This document shows positions 35,860 through 46,234 of a DNA stretch of 64,000 nucleotides, piece after piece (position 1 is the stretch's first letter; every line of letters starts with the position of its first letter). A program made the translations under genes and the position numbers. Origin of the DNA: Sphingobacterium cellulitidis (lineage in GTDB: Bacteria > Bacteroidota > Bacteroidia > Sphingobacteriales > Sphingobacteriaceae); assembly GCA_002245855.1 (NCBI GenBank), contig NOUX01000002.1, positions 496,001 through 560,000 on the forward strand. The letters are read 5' to 3'. A model generated the notes under the pieces. The model searched no databases, had not been told where the DNA came from, and saw only the letters and a program-made list of their open reading frames with translations.

Positions 35860-37233
35860 TTATAAAGTCATTACAGCTTCCTTAAATTTGTCACCACGAT
35901 CTTCGTAGTTTTTGAACCAGTCAAAGCTGGCACAAGCTGGAGATAGTAATACTGTATCTCCTTTTTTTGCTAAGTGGGATGCAATTTGTACAGCATCACC
36001 CATAGACGCACTATTTACGATTACTTCGGTATCATCTTCGAAAGCTTCGTGAATACGTCCTGTATCTTTACCAATACAGATAATCGCTTTCACTTTAGAT
36101 TTCACTAAATCTTTCAGCATTTCATAGTCGTTTCCTTTATCCACACCCCCCATGATCAAGACGATGTCTGTAGAGAAACTTTCCAATGCATACCACACGG
36201 AATTTACGTTTGTAGCTTTAGAGTCATTAATATAATTTACACCACCGATACAAGCGACATGCTCCAATCTGTGCTCCACATTCACAAACGACCCCATGCT
36301 TTCTTTCATCGTTTGGTTCCTCAATTCTTGAACCTTTGCAATCAGTCCTGAAGCCATGTTGTTGTAAACATTGTGCTTGCCTTGCAGTGATAATTCTTCA
36401 ATATTCATGATAAAAGCTTCTCTATTTGGTGTTAAAATTTTCAAATTCTTCTCGTCGTCAAGATACGCTCCGGTATCTACTTTCCCTTCTTGTGTAAATG
36501 GCAGATGCATTGCTGCTGTAGGATGTTTTTCCAGTGCTGCCATTGTTTCCGGATCATCCTTACAATAGATAAAGAAATCCGAAGGTTTTTGATTTTGAAC
36601 CATGCGGAATTTTGAAGCCACATAGTTTTCCATCTTATAATCATATCGATCTAAATGATCGGGTGTGATATTTAAAATCACGGCTACATCTGCTCTAAAG
36701 TGGTACATGTCATCCAGCATAAAACTGGATATTTCCAACACATAAGCATCATGTTGCTCTCTAGCTACCTGCAAGGCGAAGCTATTTCCAATATTCCCAG
36801 CTAATCCAACATTTAGACCAGCATGTTTCAACATATGGTAAGTCAACATCGTAGTTGTAGTTTTACCATTTGACCCTGTGATACACAATAATTTGGCATC
36901 GGTATATTGGGCGGCGAATTCTATTTCCGAAATTATCGGTAGACCTAAGCCTCTTAATTCTTTTATCAAAGGAGCCTTTTCTGGAATCCCAGGACTTTTA
37001 ACGATTAAATCTGCATTGACAATCAACTCATTTGTATGTTGTCCTTCTTCAAATGCAATTCCTTCTTTTTCAAGGCTCGATTTATAAGCATCAGCAATGG
37101 TTCCCATATCTGACACAAATACATCGAATCCTTTATCTTTCCCTAAGATTGCTGCACCAACCCCACTCTCACCTGCGCCAAGAATTACTAAGCGGCCAGA
37201 TTGTGGGTAATATGTATGTGCTATATTCGACAT
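35860..37233 (-). CDS. murD: UDP-N-acetylmuramoylalanine--D-glutamate ligase
   Basis: 457 residues. N-terminal Rossmann-like LVILGAGESGVGAAIL, ATP loop CITGSNGKTTTTML near 118, central motif NITPDHLDRYDYKMENY, and C-terminal INDSKATNVNSVWYALES, which is typical of MurD. It adds D-Glu to UDP-MurNAc-L-Ala. Between ftsW and mraY with gaps of 6-13 bases. Confidence 0.96.
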   Translation of the reverse strand: MSNIAHTYYPQSGRLVILGAGESGVGAAILGKDKGFDVFVSDMGTIADAYKSSLEKEGIAFEEGQHTNELIVNADLIVKSPGIPEKAPLIKELRGLGLPIISEIEFAAQYTDAKLLCITGSNGKTTTTMLTYHMLKHAGLNVGLAGNIGNSFALQVAREQHDAYVLEISSFMLDDMYHFRADVAVILNITPDHLDRYDYKMENYVASKFRMVQNQKPSDFFIYCKDDPETMAALEKHPTAAMHLPFTQEGKVDTGAYLDDEKNLKILTPNREAFIMNIEELSLQGKHNVYNNMASGLIAKVQELRNQTMKESMGSFVNVEHRLEHVACIGGVNYINDSKATNVNSVWYALESFSTDIVLIMGGVDKGNDYEMLKDLVKSKVKAIICIGKDTGRIHEAFEDDTEVIVNSASMGDAVQIASHLAKKGDTVLLSPACASFDWFKNYEDRGDKFKEAVMTL

Positions 37234-37239
37234 CTTCTA

Positions 37240-38484
37240 CTATCTAACTTTCAATGTTACAATGGTTAAAATGGCTAACATAATGGACACAATAACAAAT
37301 CGTGTCACGATTTTAGACTCATGATAACCTTTTTTCTGATAATGGTGGTGCAAAGGTGACATCAGGAAAATCCTTCTACCTTCACCATATTTCTTCTTCG
37401 TATACTTAAAGTAAGACACCTGAAGAATTACGGAAAGATTCTCGATCAGGAAAATCCCACACAATACCGGAATCAATAATTCTTTACGGATTAGAATAGC
37501 AAAGGCTGCAATGATACCGCCGATTGCCAAACTTCCTGTATCCCCCATAAACACTTGCGCGGGGTAAGCATTGTACCATAAGAAACCTGTACAAGCCCCT
37601 ACAAATGCTCCGGCAAAAATCACGAGTTCACCCGAATTGGGGATAAACATGATATTGAGGTAATCAGCAAAGATGATGTTACCAGATACATAGGCTAGAA
37701 TTGCCAAGGTAATCCCCATAATTGCGGAGGTTCCAGTGGCGAGTCCATCTATCCCATCAGTGATGTTTGCTCCATTCGATACAGCAGTAATAATAAATAC
37801 TACGACGACCAAGAAAACAAAGAACGTTGCCAAAGGGCTATTGACGCCGAATACGTCCAACACTTTAGCGTAGTCAAATTCATTATTTTTATAAAAAGGA
37901 ATGTTAGTCTTTGTAGACTTTACATTCTCAGCGTAAGTTTTTTCACCTGTTGAAGGATTAATAATTACTTCAACTGGTTTAGAAGATGTAGGATTTGCTA
38001 CTTGCTGTCTAGCCACGATTTCAGGATGAAAATACATGGTGATAGCGATTAGAATTCCTAAACCAACCTGTCCAATTACTTTAAATTTTCCGGCTAGTCC
38101 TTCTTTATTTTTGCGGAAGACTTTGATATAGTCATCCAAAAATCCAATTGCACCCATCCAAACGGTTGTAATAATCATTAGGATGATATAGATATTATCC
38201 AATTTTGCAAAGAGCAATGTTGGTATTAAAATACCTGCGATGATGATTAAACCACCCATTGTTGGAGTTCCTTGTTTTTTCTTTTCACCTTCTAATCCAA
38301 GGTCACGAATAGTTTCTCCAACTTGTTTTTGATGTAGCAAACGAATTAATCTGCTACCGAATGCTGTTGTGATAATTAACGAAAGAATCACTGCCATGGC
38401 TGTACGAAACGAGATATATTGGAATAATCCAGCACCTGGAATATGTACGTGCTCGTTAAGCCAAGTGAATAAATAGTAAAGCAT
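37240..38484 (-). CDS. mraY: Phospho-MurNAc-pentapeptide transferase
   Basis: 414-residue integral membrane enzyme that makes lipid I by moving phospho-MurNAc-pentapeptide to undecaprenyl phosphate. Typical motifs: [11 protein letters not shown] near 75, [12 protein letters not shown] near 118, [13 protein letters not shown] near 240, [12 protein letters not shown] near 315 and [12 protein letters not shown] near 375. The family norm is about 360; the extra ~50 residues lie at about 160-215 ([20 protein letters not shown]), an insertion common in Bacteroidota. Confidence 0.97.
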   Translation of the reverse strand: MLYYLFTWLNEHVHIPGAGLFQYISFRTAMAVILSLIITTAFGSRLIRLLHQKQVGETIRDLGLEGEKKKQGTPTMGGLIIIAGILIPTLLFAKLDNIYIILMIITTVWMGAIGFLDDYIKVFRKNKEGLAGKFKVIGQVGLGILIAITMYFHPEIVARQQVANPTSSKPVEVIINPSTGEKTYAENVKSTKTNIPFYKNNEFDYAKVLDVFGVNSPLATFFVFLVVVVFIITAVSNGANITDGIDGLATGTSAIMGITLAILAYVSGNIIFADYLNIMFIPNSGELVIFAGAFVGACTGFLWYNAYPAQVFMGDTGSLAIGGIIAAFAILIRKELLIPVLCGIFLIENLSVILQVSYFKYTKKKYGEGRRIFLMSPLHHHYQKKGYHESKIVTRFVIVSIMLAILTIVTLKVR

Positions 38485-38489
38485 GCAGT

Positions 38490-39947
38490 TTAATTATGTT
38501 CGTTAAAAATCTTTATTAATTCTTCTTTATCGTCAAAGTGGTTTTTCACCCCATTGATATCTTGGTATTTCTCATGACCTTTTCCAGCTACCAGGATAAC
38601 ATCTCCGGGTTGAGCAAGATGAAAAGCGGCACGAATAGCCTCTCTTCTATCGGTAATTGAGAACACATTTTTTTTCTTATCAGCCGGCACTCCCACTTCC
38701 ATTTCTTTGATGATTGTACCCGGATCTTCTGTTCTAGGGTTATCTGAAGTAAGCACAACCTTATCACTAAGCCGTGAAGCAACTTCTGCCATTTCTGGAC
38801 GTTTGGTTTTATCACGATCACCGCCGCATCCAAGCACCGTAAATATCTGTTGACCAGTTTTTCTTAAGCTTCCGATAGTTTCCAAGACATTTTCAACCGC
38901 ATCTGGTGTATGGGCATAATCCACAATCGCAACTACTCCAGTTGCAGATTTCAAGGTTTCAAAGCGGCCTTCTGCACCTGTAATTTCACTTAATGCCATT
39001 AATACTTTAACAGTCTCCTGTTCCAATAAAATAGCTGCTCCATATACTGCCAATAAGTTATAGGCATTGAAGTCGCCTACTAATTTTACCCATACCTCTT
39101 GGCCATCCACTTGCAATAACATCCCGTCGAAATGACTTTCAAGGATTTTCGCCTTAAAATCTGCCATCTGGTGTAAACCATAGGTCTTTTTATGAGCGAA
39201 GGTGTTTTGGAGCATTACTGATCCATTTTTATCATCAATATTCGTCAATGCGAAAGCATATCGATCTAAATCGTCAAAGAACTTTTTCTTTGCCTTAATG
39301 TAATTGGCAAATGTTCCGTGGAAATCTAAGTGATCATGGGTGATGTTAGTAAAGATGCCTCCAGCGAATTTTAGTCCAGCAATACGTTGTTGAACGATAG
39401 CATGGGAGCTTACTTCCATAAAACAATAATCACATCCGTCTTCCACCATTTCCTTCAATAATGAATTCAAGGAAATCGGATCTGGAGTTGTGTGTGTTGC
39501 AGCAATAACGCGTTCAGCGATTTGATTTTGCACTGTAGACAATAGTCCTACATGAAAACCCAGTTTGCTGAACAAGTTGAATAGCAGAGTAGCAACGGTT
39601 GTTTTTCCATTTGTACCAGTCACACCCACTAATTTCAATTTTGAGGAAGGGTTTCCGTAGAATGTAGATGCCATCACTCCCAATGTATAGGATGAATCTC
39701 CTACAACTACATAAACTACATCCTCCTTAATTTCCTCTGGTAATTCTTCCAGAACCACTACTGAAGCTCCTAATTCAATAGCTTTCGCTACAAAGAGGTG
39801 ACCATCAGTTTGATGTCCACGAACTGCCACAAATGCACTGCCTTGAACTGCTTTTCTAGAGTCCAGGCAAAGCGAGCTAACCTCTGTTTCCAGAGAGCCA
39901 CGGTAATCAATTACCGGTATAGCATGTAGCAACTCCTTTAATAACAT
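38490..39947 (-). CDS. murE: UDP-MurNAc-tripeptide synthetase (meso-diaminopimelate adding)
   Basis: 485 residues. ATP loop [14 protein letters not shown] near 110, carbamylated-Lys region ([21 protein letters not shown]), and the C-terminal SDNPRTEDP. The DNPR tetrad is the one associated with meso-diaminopimelate rather than lysine, so the wall should be of the DAP type. The next ligase of the pathway, murF, is not found between murE and mraY, where many bacteria have it. Confidence 0.96.
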   Translation of the reverse strand: MLLKELLHAIPVIDYRGSLETEVSSLCLDSRKAVQGSAFVAVRGHQTDGHLFVAKAIELGASVVVLEELPEEIKEDVVYVVVGDSSYTLGVMASTFYGNPSSKLKLVGVTGTNGKTTVATLLFNLFSKLGFHVGLLSTVQNQIAERVIAATHTTPDPISLNSLLKEMVEDGCDYCFMEVSSHAIVQQRIAGLKFAGGIFTNITHDHLDFHGTFANYIKAKKKFFDDLDRYAFALTNIDDKNGSVMLQNTFAHKKTYGLHQMADFKAKILESHFDGMLLQVDGQEVWVKLVGDFNAYNLLAVYGAAILLEQETVKVLMALSEITGAEGRFETLKSATGVVAIVDYAHTPDAVENVLETIGSLRKTGQQIFTVLGCGGDRDKTKRPEMAEVASRLSDKVVLTSDNPRTEDPGTIIKEMEVGVPADKKKNVFSITDRREAIRAAFHLAQPGDVILVAGKGHEKYQDINGVKNHFDDKEELIKIFNEHN

Positions 39948-39948
39948 A

Positions 39949-42075
39949 TTAATTCAATTCTATTAGCACATTAGTTCCTGGCTTCAATTTCTGTCCAGCA
40001 GCTAATGATTGATTTATTACTCTTCCTTTACCTCTCACTGTAGTTTTGAATCCTGCATTTTCCATTGCATAAATTGCATCCACTAATCCCATACCTTTTA
40101 CATTCGGCACTACTCCTTCTTTGAATTCAGCAACTGTAAAAGCTTCAGCTGTGTTTTTAGATGAATCTTTATCAGCCGCCACGATAGAATTCCAGTTTAC
40201 AGATTGTACACCTAGCATTTGGTAAACTTTTGCAGTTGCATCCTTAGATCCTTTCAAAGTATATGGAACTTTATTTCCAGCGACATTTACTTTTCTATTA
40301 TTGAAGGTCTTATGCAATGAAAGGTCATTTGCATAAACCATATCTGCCAATTCCCGGAATACTGGACCTGCTACTGAACCACCGTAATAACCATTTCTAG
40401 GATTACGGATTACCACGATCATCGAATATTTCGGATGTTCCGCAGGGAAGTAACCAGCAAATGAGGATTGGTATCTTCTAGCACCATAGCCTCTAGAACC
40501 ATCAGCCATTTGTGCAGTACCAGTTTTACCTGCTGAAGAATATAGCGGGCTTCTTAATCTTTTACCTGTTCCTTCAACCATTACCCCTTCCATCATCTTC
40601 TGCATCTTACCGATAGCTTCCTTCGATGCAATTTGCTTATTGATCACACGAGCTTCAAACTTCTTAACTGTAGTTCCTAAGTGCTGAATTTCTTTTACGA
40701 ATAATGGAGCTAGCATTTTTCCATCGTTTGCAACTGCATTAAAAATGGTCAATGTTTGCAATGGTGTTAATTTCAATTCATAGCCATAAGCCATTTGAAC
40801 CAATGAAAGTTTACTCCAAGATCTGCTATCAGGCATTTTCACCCATGGATTTGCCTCACCAGGAATTTGTAATCCTAAAGGTTTCGCCATTCCCCACTCA
40901 TGCAATTTTCCAGTGAACTTTTCTGGGTTTTTGCCATAATGAGTACCAATAGTTTTAGCTACCCCAACATTTGAAGACTCTTCGAAAGCTTCCTTGATGG
41001 TAACTTTAGATTTTTTAGGTGGATGTGAATCTTTGATTGTATGACCAGGAACTTTCCATGTTCCGTTACCGATATCAATCACCGTATTGGTATCAACTTT
41101 ATTATCGTCCAAGGCAACCAAATAAGAAGCTACTTTAAAAGTAGATCCAGGGTCAGCACCTTGCGCAATTGCATAATTGAATTTTTCTCTATAAACACCT
41201 TCGCTATCTCTGGTAAAGTTTGCAATCGCACGTACTTCTCCAGTTTCCACTTCCATCAATACCACGCATCCATTATCAGCATTACTTGCGATCAATTGTT
41301 TTTCCAAAGCGCGTTGTGCCATATCCTGCATATTCACATCGATAGTTGCAATGATATCCGATCCATCCGTTGGAGCTACTTCCATTTCACGATTAACAGG
41401 AATCCAAACCCCACCAGCAATACGTTGCATCAATTGCACACCACTTTTACCTTCGATATAATCGCCATATGCACCTTCCAATCCAACACGAACGGTATCC
41501 CCTTTACTATTTTTATACCCAATTGTACGGGCAGCTAGATTGGTAAAAGGCAGAATACGTTTGTTTTCTCTTACTGCTATCAAAGAACTAGAGAACCTTT
41601 CTTTCTCTTCTTTAAAGTTTTTCAACAACGGAAAAGTCTTAAGGACTTTCAATTGTTGATGCGTTACATTACGTTTCAATAAAACATAACGGTGTTTTTT
41701 AGCCCTTGCCTCTTTTAACTGAGTCAGGTATTGTCGGGCTGATTTATCTTTGAAATAAGCGGCAAGCTTATTGGCCAAAGAATCCACCCGAGCATTAAAT
41801 ACTTGATTTTGCTCGGATGGAATGGCCATCGCATCAAACCGTATTTCATATTCCGGAACAGAAGTAGCCAGTAAACTTCCGTCATTGGAATAAATATTTC
41901 CTCTTGCAGCTTCAATCACTCTTTCACGAATAGTCAAGCTATCCGCAATTTCACGCCACTTATCACCATCCACATATTGCAAGTGCAATAACTTTCCAAA
42001 CACCATTAAAGCACCAAAAACCATCAGGCCAAATGCCAGGTACACCCGAATCAATATGGACTTCCTAATATTCAT
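39949..42075 (-). CDS. ftsI: Septal transpeptidase FtsI / penicillin-binding protein with C-terminal PASTA domain
   Basis: 708-residue class B PBP. One N-terminal membrane anchor (about 8-28, VYLAFGLMVFGALMVFGKLL), a pedestal domain, then the transpeptidase domain with the active-site Ser in GSTFKVAS (near 312), the SSN motif (EESSNVGVAK, near 365) and KTGTAQ (near 520). The last 60 residues form a PASTA domain (VVPNVKGMGLVDAIYAMENA). It cross-links septal peptidoglycan made by FtsW. Confidence 0.95.
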   Translation of the reverse strand: MNIRKSILIRVYLAFGLMVFGALMVFGKLLHLQYVDGDKWREIADSLTIRERVIEAARGNIYSNDGSLLATSVPEYEIRFDAMAIPSEQNQVFNARVDSLANKLAAYFKDKSARQYLTQLKEARAKKHRYVLLKRNVTHQQLKVLKTFPLLKNFKEEKERFSSSLIAVRENKRILPFTNLAARTIGYKNSKGDTVRVGLEGAYGDYIEGKSGVQLMQRIAGGVWIPVNREMEVAPTDGSDIIATIDVNMQDMAQRALEKQLIASNADNGCVVLMEVETGEVRAIANFTRDSEGVYREKFNYAIAQGADPGSTFKVASYLVALDDNKVDTNTVIDIGNGTWKVPGHTIKDSHPPKKSKVTIKEAFEESSNVGVAKTIGTHYGKNPEKFTGKLHEWGMAKPLGLQIPGEANPWVKMPDSRSWSKLSLVQMAYGYELKLTPLQTLTIFNAVANDGKMLAPLFVKEIQHLGTTVKKFEARVINKQIASKEAIGKMQKMMEGVMVEGTGKRLRSPLYSSAGKTGTAQMADGSRGYGARRYQSSFAGYFPAEHPKYSMIVVIRNPRNGYYGGSVAGPVFRELADMVYANDLSLHKTFNNRKVNVAGNKVPYTLKGSKDATAKVYQMLGVQSVNWNSIVAADKDSSKNTAEAFTVAEFKEGVVPNVKGMGLVDAIYAMENAGFKTTVRGKGRVINQSLAAGQKLKPGTNVLIELN

Positions 42076-42090
42076 GTTTTGGTCTTTATA

Positions 42091-42501
42091 TTATTTTACT
42101 TCTCTAACAATTTCCAACTTAATAGGCGGTTCGGTTCTTTCTTTCAACCCTAAAGTATCCGCTCTTTTTGCAATCTCTGTTTGGGTTGTTAACTTCATCA
42201 ACTCCGCATTCAAAGATTTATAATCCCAACTTAACTCCTTTACCTCACGCCCCAACTTATCAATTCTTCTGACTGTATTTTCCGCCAGATGTCGGTTTGA
42301 AATATAGAGCAAACCTAATAAGGCAAGAAAAGCCACGAAGGGTAAATTCTTGGCAACTAAATAAGTAGACAGCTTTTTTTGAGAGAAGAAGTTTTTCAGG
42401 AAGTCTTGGGTCTCTTCGACTTTTTCCTCCAGCGCATCAGACATCTCCTCTTGCACTTCCTCACTTAACTCATTTTGCTTTATAGTATTTCTCTTTGCCA
42501 T
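42091..42501 (-). CDS. ftsL: FtsL-like division protein
   Basis: 136 residues: an acidic cytoplasmic tail (about 1-45), one membrane helix (about 52-68, LPFVAFLALLGLLYISN) and a periplasmic coiled coil (NTVRRIDKLGREVKELSWDY). Topology, size and the position between rsmH and ftsI are those of FtsL; sequence alone would be weak evidence because the family diverges fast. The long acidic N-terminus is typical of Bacteroidota. Confidence 0.82.
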   Translation of the reverse strand: MAKRNTIKQNELSEEVQEEMSDALEEKVEETQDFLKNFFSQKKLSTYLVAKNLPFVAFLALLGLLYISNRHLAENTVRRIDKLGREVKELSWDYKSLNAELMKLTTQTEIAKRADTLGLKERTEPPIKLEIVREVK

Positions 42502-42513
42502 ATACCTACTCTA

Positions 42514-43425
42514 CTATATTTTTTCTGCAATCCTCAATTTCGCACTACGCGCTCTATTGTTTTGTTTCAACTCATCCTCTGAAGCTGTGATCGCTTTTCT
42601 ACTTATTACTTTAAATGGTTTAATTTCATTACCAAAGAAGTCCTTCTCCACTTCACCTTTAAACTTTCCTTTAGCGATGAAATTCTTCACTAAGCGATCT
42701 TCCAAGGAATGATAAGACATTACTACCAATCGACCTTCAGGTTTTAAGACCAGAGAAGTTTGCTCTAAAAATTCCTGCAAAGCTTCCAACTCCTTGTTAA
42801 CTTCAATTCGCAAAGCCTGAAATACCTGAGCATGATATTTATGCTCTTTTCCTTTAGGCACTAACTTTTGAATCACCTGCTTTAATTCAGCTACTGTTTG
42901 AATCGGCGTAGTCAAGCGGCTAGTCACAATTGTTTTTGCCAAAGACTTTGCATTTTGAATTTCCCCATACATTCCAAAAATCCGATGTAAATCTTCTTCA
43001 GGATATGTATTGAGTACTTTTCTAGCATCCAAATCAGCTACTTGATCCATTCGCATATCCAGATCAGCATCAAAGCGGATCGAGAAGCCACGGTCGGCAG
43101 CATCAAATTGATGGGATGAAACTCCTAAATCCGCCAATATCCCATCCACTTGTTTCACGCCTTCTAGTCGTAAATAATTTTTTAAGAACTTAAAATTCTG
43201 ATGAATCAGCGTAAATCGTTCATCAGGAAGTGTGTTTTTAATTGCATCTGGATCTTGATCAAATGCGATCAATCGTCCATTAGGTCCTAAATGTTTCAGG
43301 ATTTCTTTCGAATGTCCACCACCTCCAAAAGTCACGTCTACATAAATCCCGTTTGGTTTAATCGCTAGTGCGTCTATACATTCCTGCAACATTACAGGAA
43401 CATGATATCCGATTTCATTATTCAT
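42514..43425 (-). CDS. rsmH: 16S rRNA (cytosine1402-N4)-methyltransferase
   Basis: About 303 residues, SAM-dependent RsmH (MraW). Starts NNEIGYHVPVMLQECIDAL and has the SAM motif DVTFGGGGHSKEIL, DLGVSSHQFD, and the C-terminal VMSYHSLEDRLVKNF and NNRARSAKLR, all family hallmarks. I chose the Met at 43425 directly before NNEIGYHVPV; the frame is open to 43452. Either way the start overlaps the end of mraZ, the usual arrangement. Confidence 0.96.
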   Translation of the reverse strand: MNNEIGYHVPVMLQECIDALAIKPNGIYVDVTFGGGGHSKEILKHLGPNGRLIAFDQDPDAIKNTLPDERFTLIHQNFKFLKNYLRLEGVKQVDGILADLGVSSHQFDAADRGFSIRFDADLDMRMDQVADLDARKVLNTYPEEDLHRIFGMYGEIQNAKSLAKTIVTSRLTTPIQTVAELKQVIQKLVPKGKEHKYHAQVFQALRIEVNKELEALQEFLEQTSLVLKPEGRLVVMSYHSLEDRLVKNFIAKGKFKGEVEKDFFGNEIKPFKVISRKAITASEDELKQNNRARSAKLRIAEKI

Positions 43426-43891
43426 TGCCATCTCCTGCAAAGTTAAATCCACCCATTACTTCCTCAGCCAATGCAGAAAAATCTTCCTCAGAACCACTGT
43501 CCATCATTTTTTCATATTCATCTTTTGCCCACAATTCGATTTTATCAAATTGACATTGCAGAAAAACCTCACCTTTAATGTTTGCATATTCCAGCAATGA
43601 TTTTGGCAAAAGCACTCTTCCGGCAGAGTCTAAAGTCAACTCGGTTGCACCGCGCATAAACTGACGGATAAAAATCCTGGTCTTCTCGTTATACTGGTTC
43701 AACTTGGCAAGTTGATTCATCTTTTTACTCCATTCTTCTCTGGTGTAGATGACTAAATTTTTCTCAAAACCACGATTCATAACAAGCCCCACACGCTCTA
43801 CATCAGGCAGTTGCCTTTTGAGCGCAGCGGGAACCACCATTCTTCCTTTGGTGTCTAGCTTGCAGTCGAATTCGCCGATTAATTGATCCAT
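43418..43891 (-). CDS. mraZ: Transcriptional regulator MraZ
   Basis: 157 residues with two SpoVT/AbrB-like DNA-binding halves: FDCKLDTKGRMVVPAALKRQL at about 8-28 and TELTLDSAGRVLLPKSLLEY at about 85-105 (the paired DxKGR/DxAGR motifs). MraZ binds tandem TGGGN boxes in its own promoter and controls the dcw operon; three such boxes with exact 10-base spacing lie upstream at 43937-43961. First gene of the division/wall cluster. Confidence 0.96.
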   Translation of the reverse strand: MDQLIGEFDCKLDTKGRMVVPAALKRQLPDVERVGLVMNRGFEKNLVIYTREEWSKKMNQLAKLNQYNEKTRIFIRQFMRGATELTLDSAGRVLLPKSLLEYANIKGEVFLQCQFDKIELWAKDEYEKMMDSGSEEDFSALAEEVMGGFNFAGDGNE

Positions 43892-43919
43892 TTACTCTAG
43901 TTCTACTCTAATTTTAATG

Positions 43920-43927
43920 TAAAAGTA
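43920..43927 (-). promoter_or_regulatory. Probable -7 element of the mraZ promoter
   Basis: Minus strand TACTTTTA, one mismatch from TAnnTTTG, 29 bases before the mraZ ATG. The MraZ boxes cover the -33 region, which is what an autoregulator site would look like. Confidence 0.45.
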
Positions 43928-43936
43928 TACACTTTC

Positions 43937-43961
43937 TCCCACAATCCCCCACTATGCCCCA
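43937..43961 (-). promoter_or_regulatory. MraZ box array at the mraZ promoter
   Basis: On the minus strand three TGGGN units, TGGGG-catag-TGGGG-gattg-TGGGA, starting exactly 10 bases apart (43961, 43951, 43941). This is the known architecture of MraZ binding sites (TGGGN repeats with 5-base spacers). Confidence 0.85.
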
Positions 43962-44137
43962 CAAAAAAGTTTTCCACATAGTATATCCACTACAAAAAAG
44001 GCCTCAGAAGGGTCAAAAACAAATAATAATATTGAAACACAATAAATTAGGAATTGTAAAATATTGAAAGAATATGTGCTAATTCTTGGACAAAACTCTT
44101 GTTTTTAAGGAATTGGAAGTACCAAAAACGTCAAAAG

Positions 44138-44193
44138 TGGGGTAAAGTGGAGGGTTTAAAACAAATAGATGGGTGAAGTGGGAGAAAGTGGTA
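44138..44193 (+). promoter_or_regulatory. Second MraZ-type box cluster, on the aspS strand
   Basis: Plus strand: TGGGG (44138) and TGGAG (44148), then TGGGT (44170), TGGGA (44179) and TGGTA (44189); spacings 10, 22, 9 and 10. Several are preceded by AAAG or GAAG, as in AAAGTGG-type MraZ sites. Less regular than the mraZ-proximal array. Confidence 0.6.
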
Positions 44194-44269
44194 TAACCGA
44201 ATCAAATTGGCATCAGTTTTTCCTGATTTTGTTATGATATTAATATTCTTTATTCTCGGATAAATGCAA

Positions 44270-44277
44270 TAATTTTG
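44270..44277 (+). promoter_or_regulatory. aspS -7 element
   Basis: TAATTTTG, a perfect TAnnTTTG, 26 bases before the aspS ATG; the -33 region is only T-rich (tctt). Confidence 0.5.
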
Positions 44278-44302
44278 TTGGTCAATAAAAATTGAGATAA
44301 TC

Positions 44303-46057
44303 ATGCACAGAACACATACTTGTGGCGAATTAAGAATTGAAGATTTAGGAAAAACAGTAACCCTTAGTGGATGGGTTCAAAAATCACGTGACTTAGGAGG
44401 AATGACATTCATCGATGTTCGAGATCGATATGGTATTACTCAGTTAACTTTCAACAGTGATGATAATGAATCCTTGAGAAGCCAAGCCCGCGAATTGGGA
44501 AGAGAGTATGTTATTAAAGTAACAGGAACAGTTATCGAGCGTTCCAGCAAGAATAATAAAATTCCAACGGGAGAAATTGAAATTAAAGTGAGCAATTTGG
44601 AAGTTCTAAATGAATCTAAGTTGCCACCATTTACTATAGAAGACGAAACTGATGGCGGTGAAGATATCAGAATGAAATATCGTTATTTGGATATTCGTAG
44701 AAACCCCGTTAAGAACAGTTTATTGTTTCGTCATAAGGTTACCCAAGAAGTACGGAATTATTTATCAGGATTAGATTTTTGTGAAATCGAGACTCCTTAC
44801 TTAATAAAGTCTACACCGGAAGGTGCGCGTGATTTTATTGTTCCATCACGAATGAACCCAGGACAATTTTATGCATTACCACAATCACCTCAAACTTTCA
44901 AACAGTTATTGATGGTTGGGGGTATGGATAAATATTTCCAAATCGTAAAATGTTTTCGGGATGAGGATTTACGTGCAGATAGACAGCCTGAGTTTACCCA
45001 GATTGACTGTGAGATGTCCTTCGTTGAGCAGGAAGATATTTTAAATGTATTTGAAGGAATGACTCGTCACCTATTAAAAACCATTCATGGAATTGAAGTT
45101 GATCAATTTCCAAGAATGACTTTTGAAGAGGCCATTCGTACATATGGAAATGACAAGCCAGATATTCGTTTTGGGATGAAGTTTGCAGAGTTGAATGCAG
45201 TTTCCCAGCATAAGGATTTTGCAATTTTCAACAATTCAGAATTGGTTGTTGGTATTGCAGTCCCTGGAGCAGCGTCATATACAAGAAAGCAAATTGATGA
45301 GTTGGTTGATTGGGTTAAACGTCCTCAGGTAGGTGCTTCAGGAATGGTTTATGTAAAATGCGAAGCTGATGGAAGTTATAAATCATCGGTAGACAAATTT
45401 TATGACCAGGAAGATCTTGCTAAATGGGCAGAAGCTACTGGCGCTCAAACTGGCGATTTGATTTTAATTCTTTCAGGTCCTGCAAATAAAACCAGAGCAC
45501 AGTTAAGTGCTTTGCGTATGGAATTAGGAAATCGTATGGGATTGCGTAAGTCCAATGAATTTGCGCCATTATGGGTTGTAGATTTCCCACTATTGGAATG
45601 GGATGAGGAAACTGAGAGATATCATGCTATGCACCATCCATTCACCTCTCCAAAAATTGAGGACATGCCATTATTAGATACTGATCCAGGTAAGGTGCGT
45701 GCAAATGCATATGACTTGGTATTGAACGGTAATGAGATTGGCGGTGGTTCAATTCGTATCCATGACAAAGATATGCAAGCCTTGATGTTTAAGCATTTAG
45801 GATTTACGCCAGAGCAAGCTCAGGCACAGTTTGGTTTTCTAATGAATGCTTTCCAATACGGAGCTCCTCCACATGGTGGCTTGGCATTTGGATTAGACCG
45901 ATTGACAGCAATCTTAGGTGGTCAGGAAACAATCCGCGATTTCATTGCATTCCCTAAAAACAACTCGGGGCGTGATGTGATGATTGATGCGCCAGCGGAA
46001 ATCGCTAAAGAACAGTTAGATGAATTAAGCATCAATTTAATTGAGCCTAAAAAATAA
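44303..46057 (+). CDS. aspS: Aspartyl-tRNA synthetase
   Basis: 584-residue class II synthetase of the bacterial (long) type. Anticodon-binding OB domain at 1-110 ([23 protein letters not shown]), motif 2 with [18 protein letters not shown] near 215, the GAD insertion domain (about 290-410), and motif 3 [15 protein letters not shown] near 530. Cytoplasmic; charges tRNA-Asp. It is divergent from the division cluster and followed by its own terminator. Confidence 0.97.
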   Translation: MHRTHTCGELRIEDLGKTVTLSGWVQKSRDLGGMTFIDVRDRYGITQLTFNSDDNESLRSQARELGREYVIKVTGTVIERSSKNNKIPTGEIEIKVSNLEVLNESKLPPFTIEDETDGGEDIRMKYRYLDIRRNPVKNSLLFRHKVTQEVRNYLSGLDFCEIETPYLIKSTPEGARDFIVPSRMNPGQFYALPQSPQTFKQLLMVGGMDKYFQIVKCFRDEDLRADRQPEFTQIDCEMSFVEQEDILNVFEGMTRHLLKTIHGIEVDQFPRMTFEEAIRTYGNDKPDIRFGMKFAELNAVSQHKDFAIFNNSELVVGIAVPGAASYTRKQIDELVDWVKRPQVGASGMVYVKCEADGSYKSSVDKFYDQEDLAKWAEATGAQTGDLILILSGPANKTRAQLSALRMELGNRMGLRKSNEFAPLWVVDFPLLEWDEETERYHAMHHPFTSPKIEDMPLLDTDPGKVRANAYDLVLNGNEIGGGSIRIHDKDMQALMFKHLGFTPEQAQAQFGFLMNAFQYGAPPHGGLAFGLDRLTAILGGQETIRDFIAFPKNNSGRDVMIDAPAEIAKEQLDELSINLIEPKK

Positions 46058-46067
46058 AACTTTAAAG

Positions 46068-46097
46068 AGCGGTCAACAAAAATTGGCCGCTTTTTTT
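46068..46097 (+). terminator. aspS terminator
   Basis: agcggtcaa (46068-46076) pairs with ttggccgct (46083-46091) with one G-U pair, then seven Ts. Confidence 0.85.
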
Positions 46098-46183
46098 AGC
46101 TCCAATTCATTAACTTTTAAACAGCCTTGTAGTTATAAACATTATACTGTCAATCGCAGATAATTTTTTATCTTTAACATTGG

Positions 46184-46212
46184 TTGATTTTCATTATCAA
46201 CTTTTATTTTTG
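46184..46212 (+). promoter_or_regulatory. lutB promoter
   Basis: TTG at 46184-46186, 18 bases, TATTTTTG at 46205-46212. Predicted transcription start about 16 bases before the ATG at 46235, so the upstream in-frame start at 46184 is not used. Confidence 0.6.
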
Positions 46213-46234
46213 CATCAAGCAACAGAACATCCCT

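Larger units (their letters stand above)
43892..44302. other. 411-base divergent intergenic region mraZ / aspS
   Basis: No credible gene. It holds the mraZ promoter with MraZ-type boxes on the minus strand, a second box cluster on the plus strand, a TTTTCCACA motif (43970-43978) and the aspS -7 element. Confidence 0.7.

Noticed and set aside
43970..43990. TTTTCCACA and a nearby TATATCCAC as DnaA boxes
   Set aside because: Two imperfect sites are not more than chance in an AT-rich intergenic region; mentioned only with the ftsA-ftsZ hairpin.
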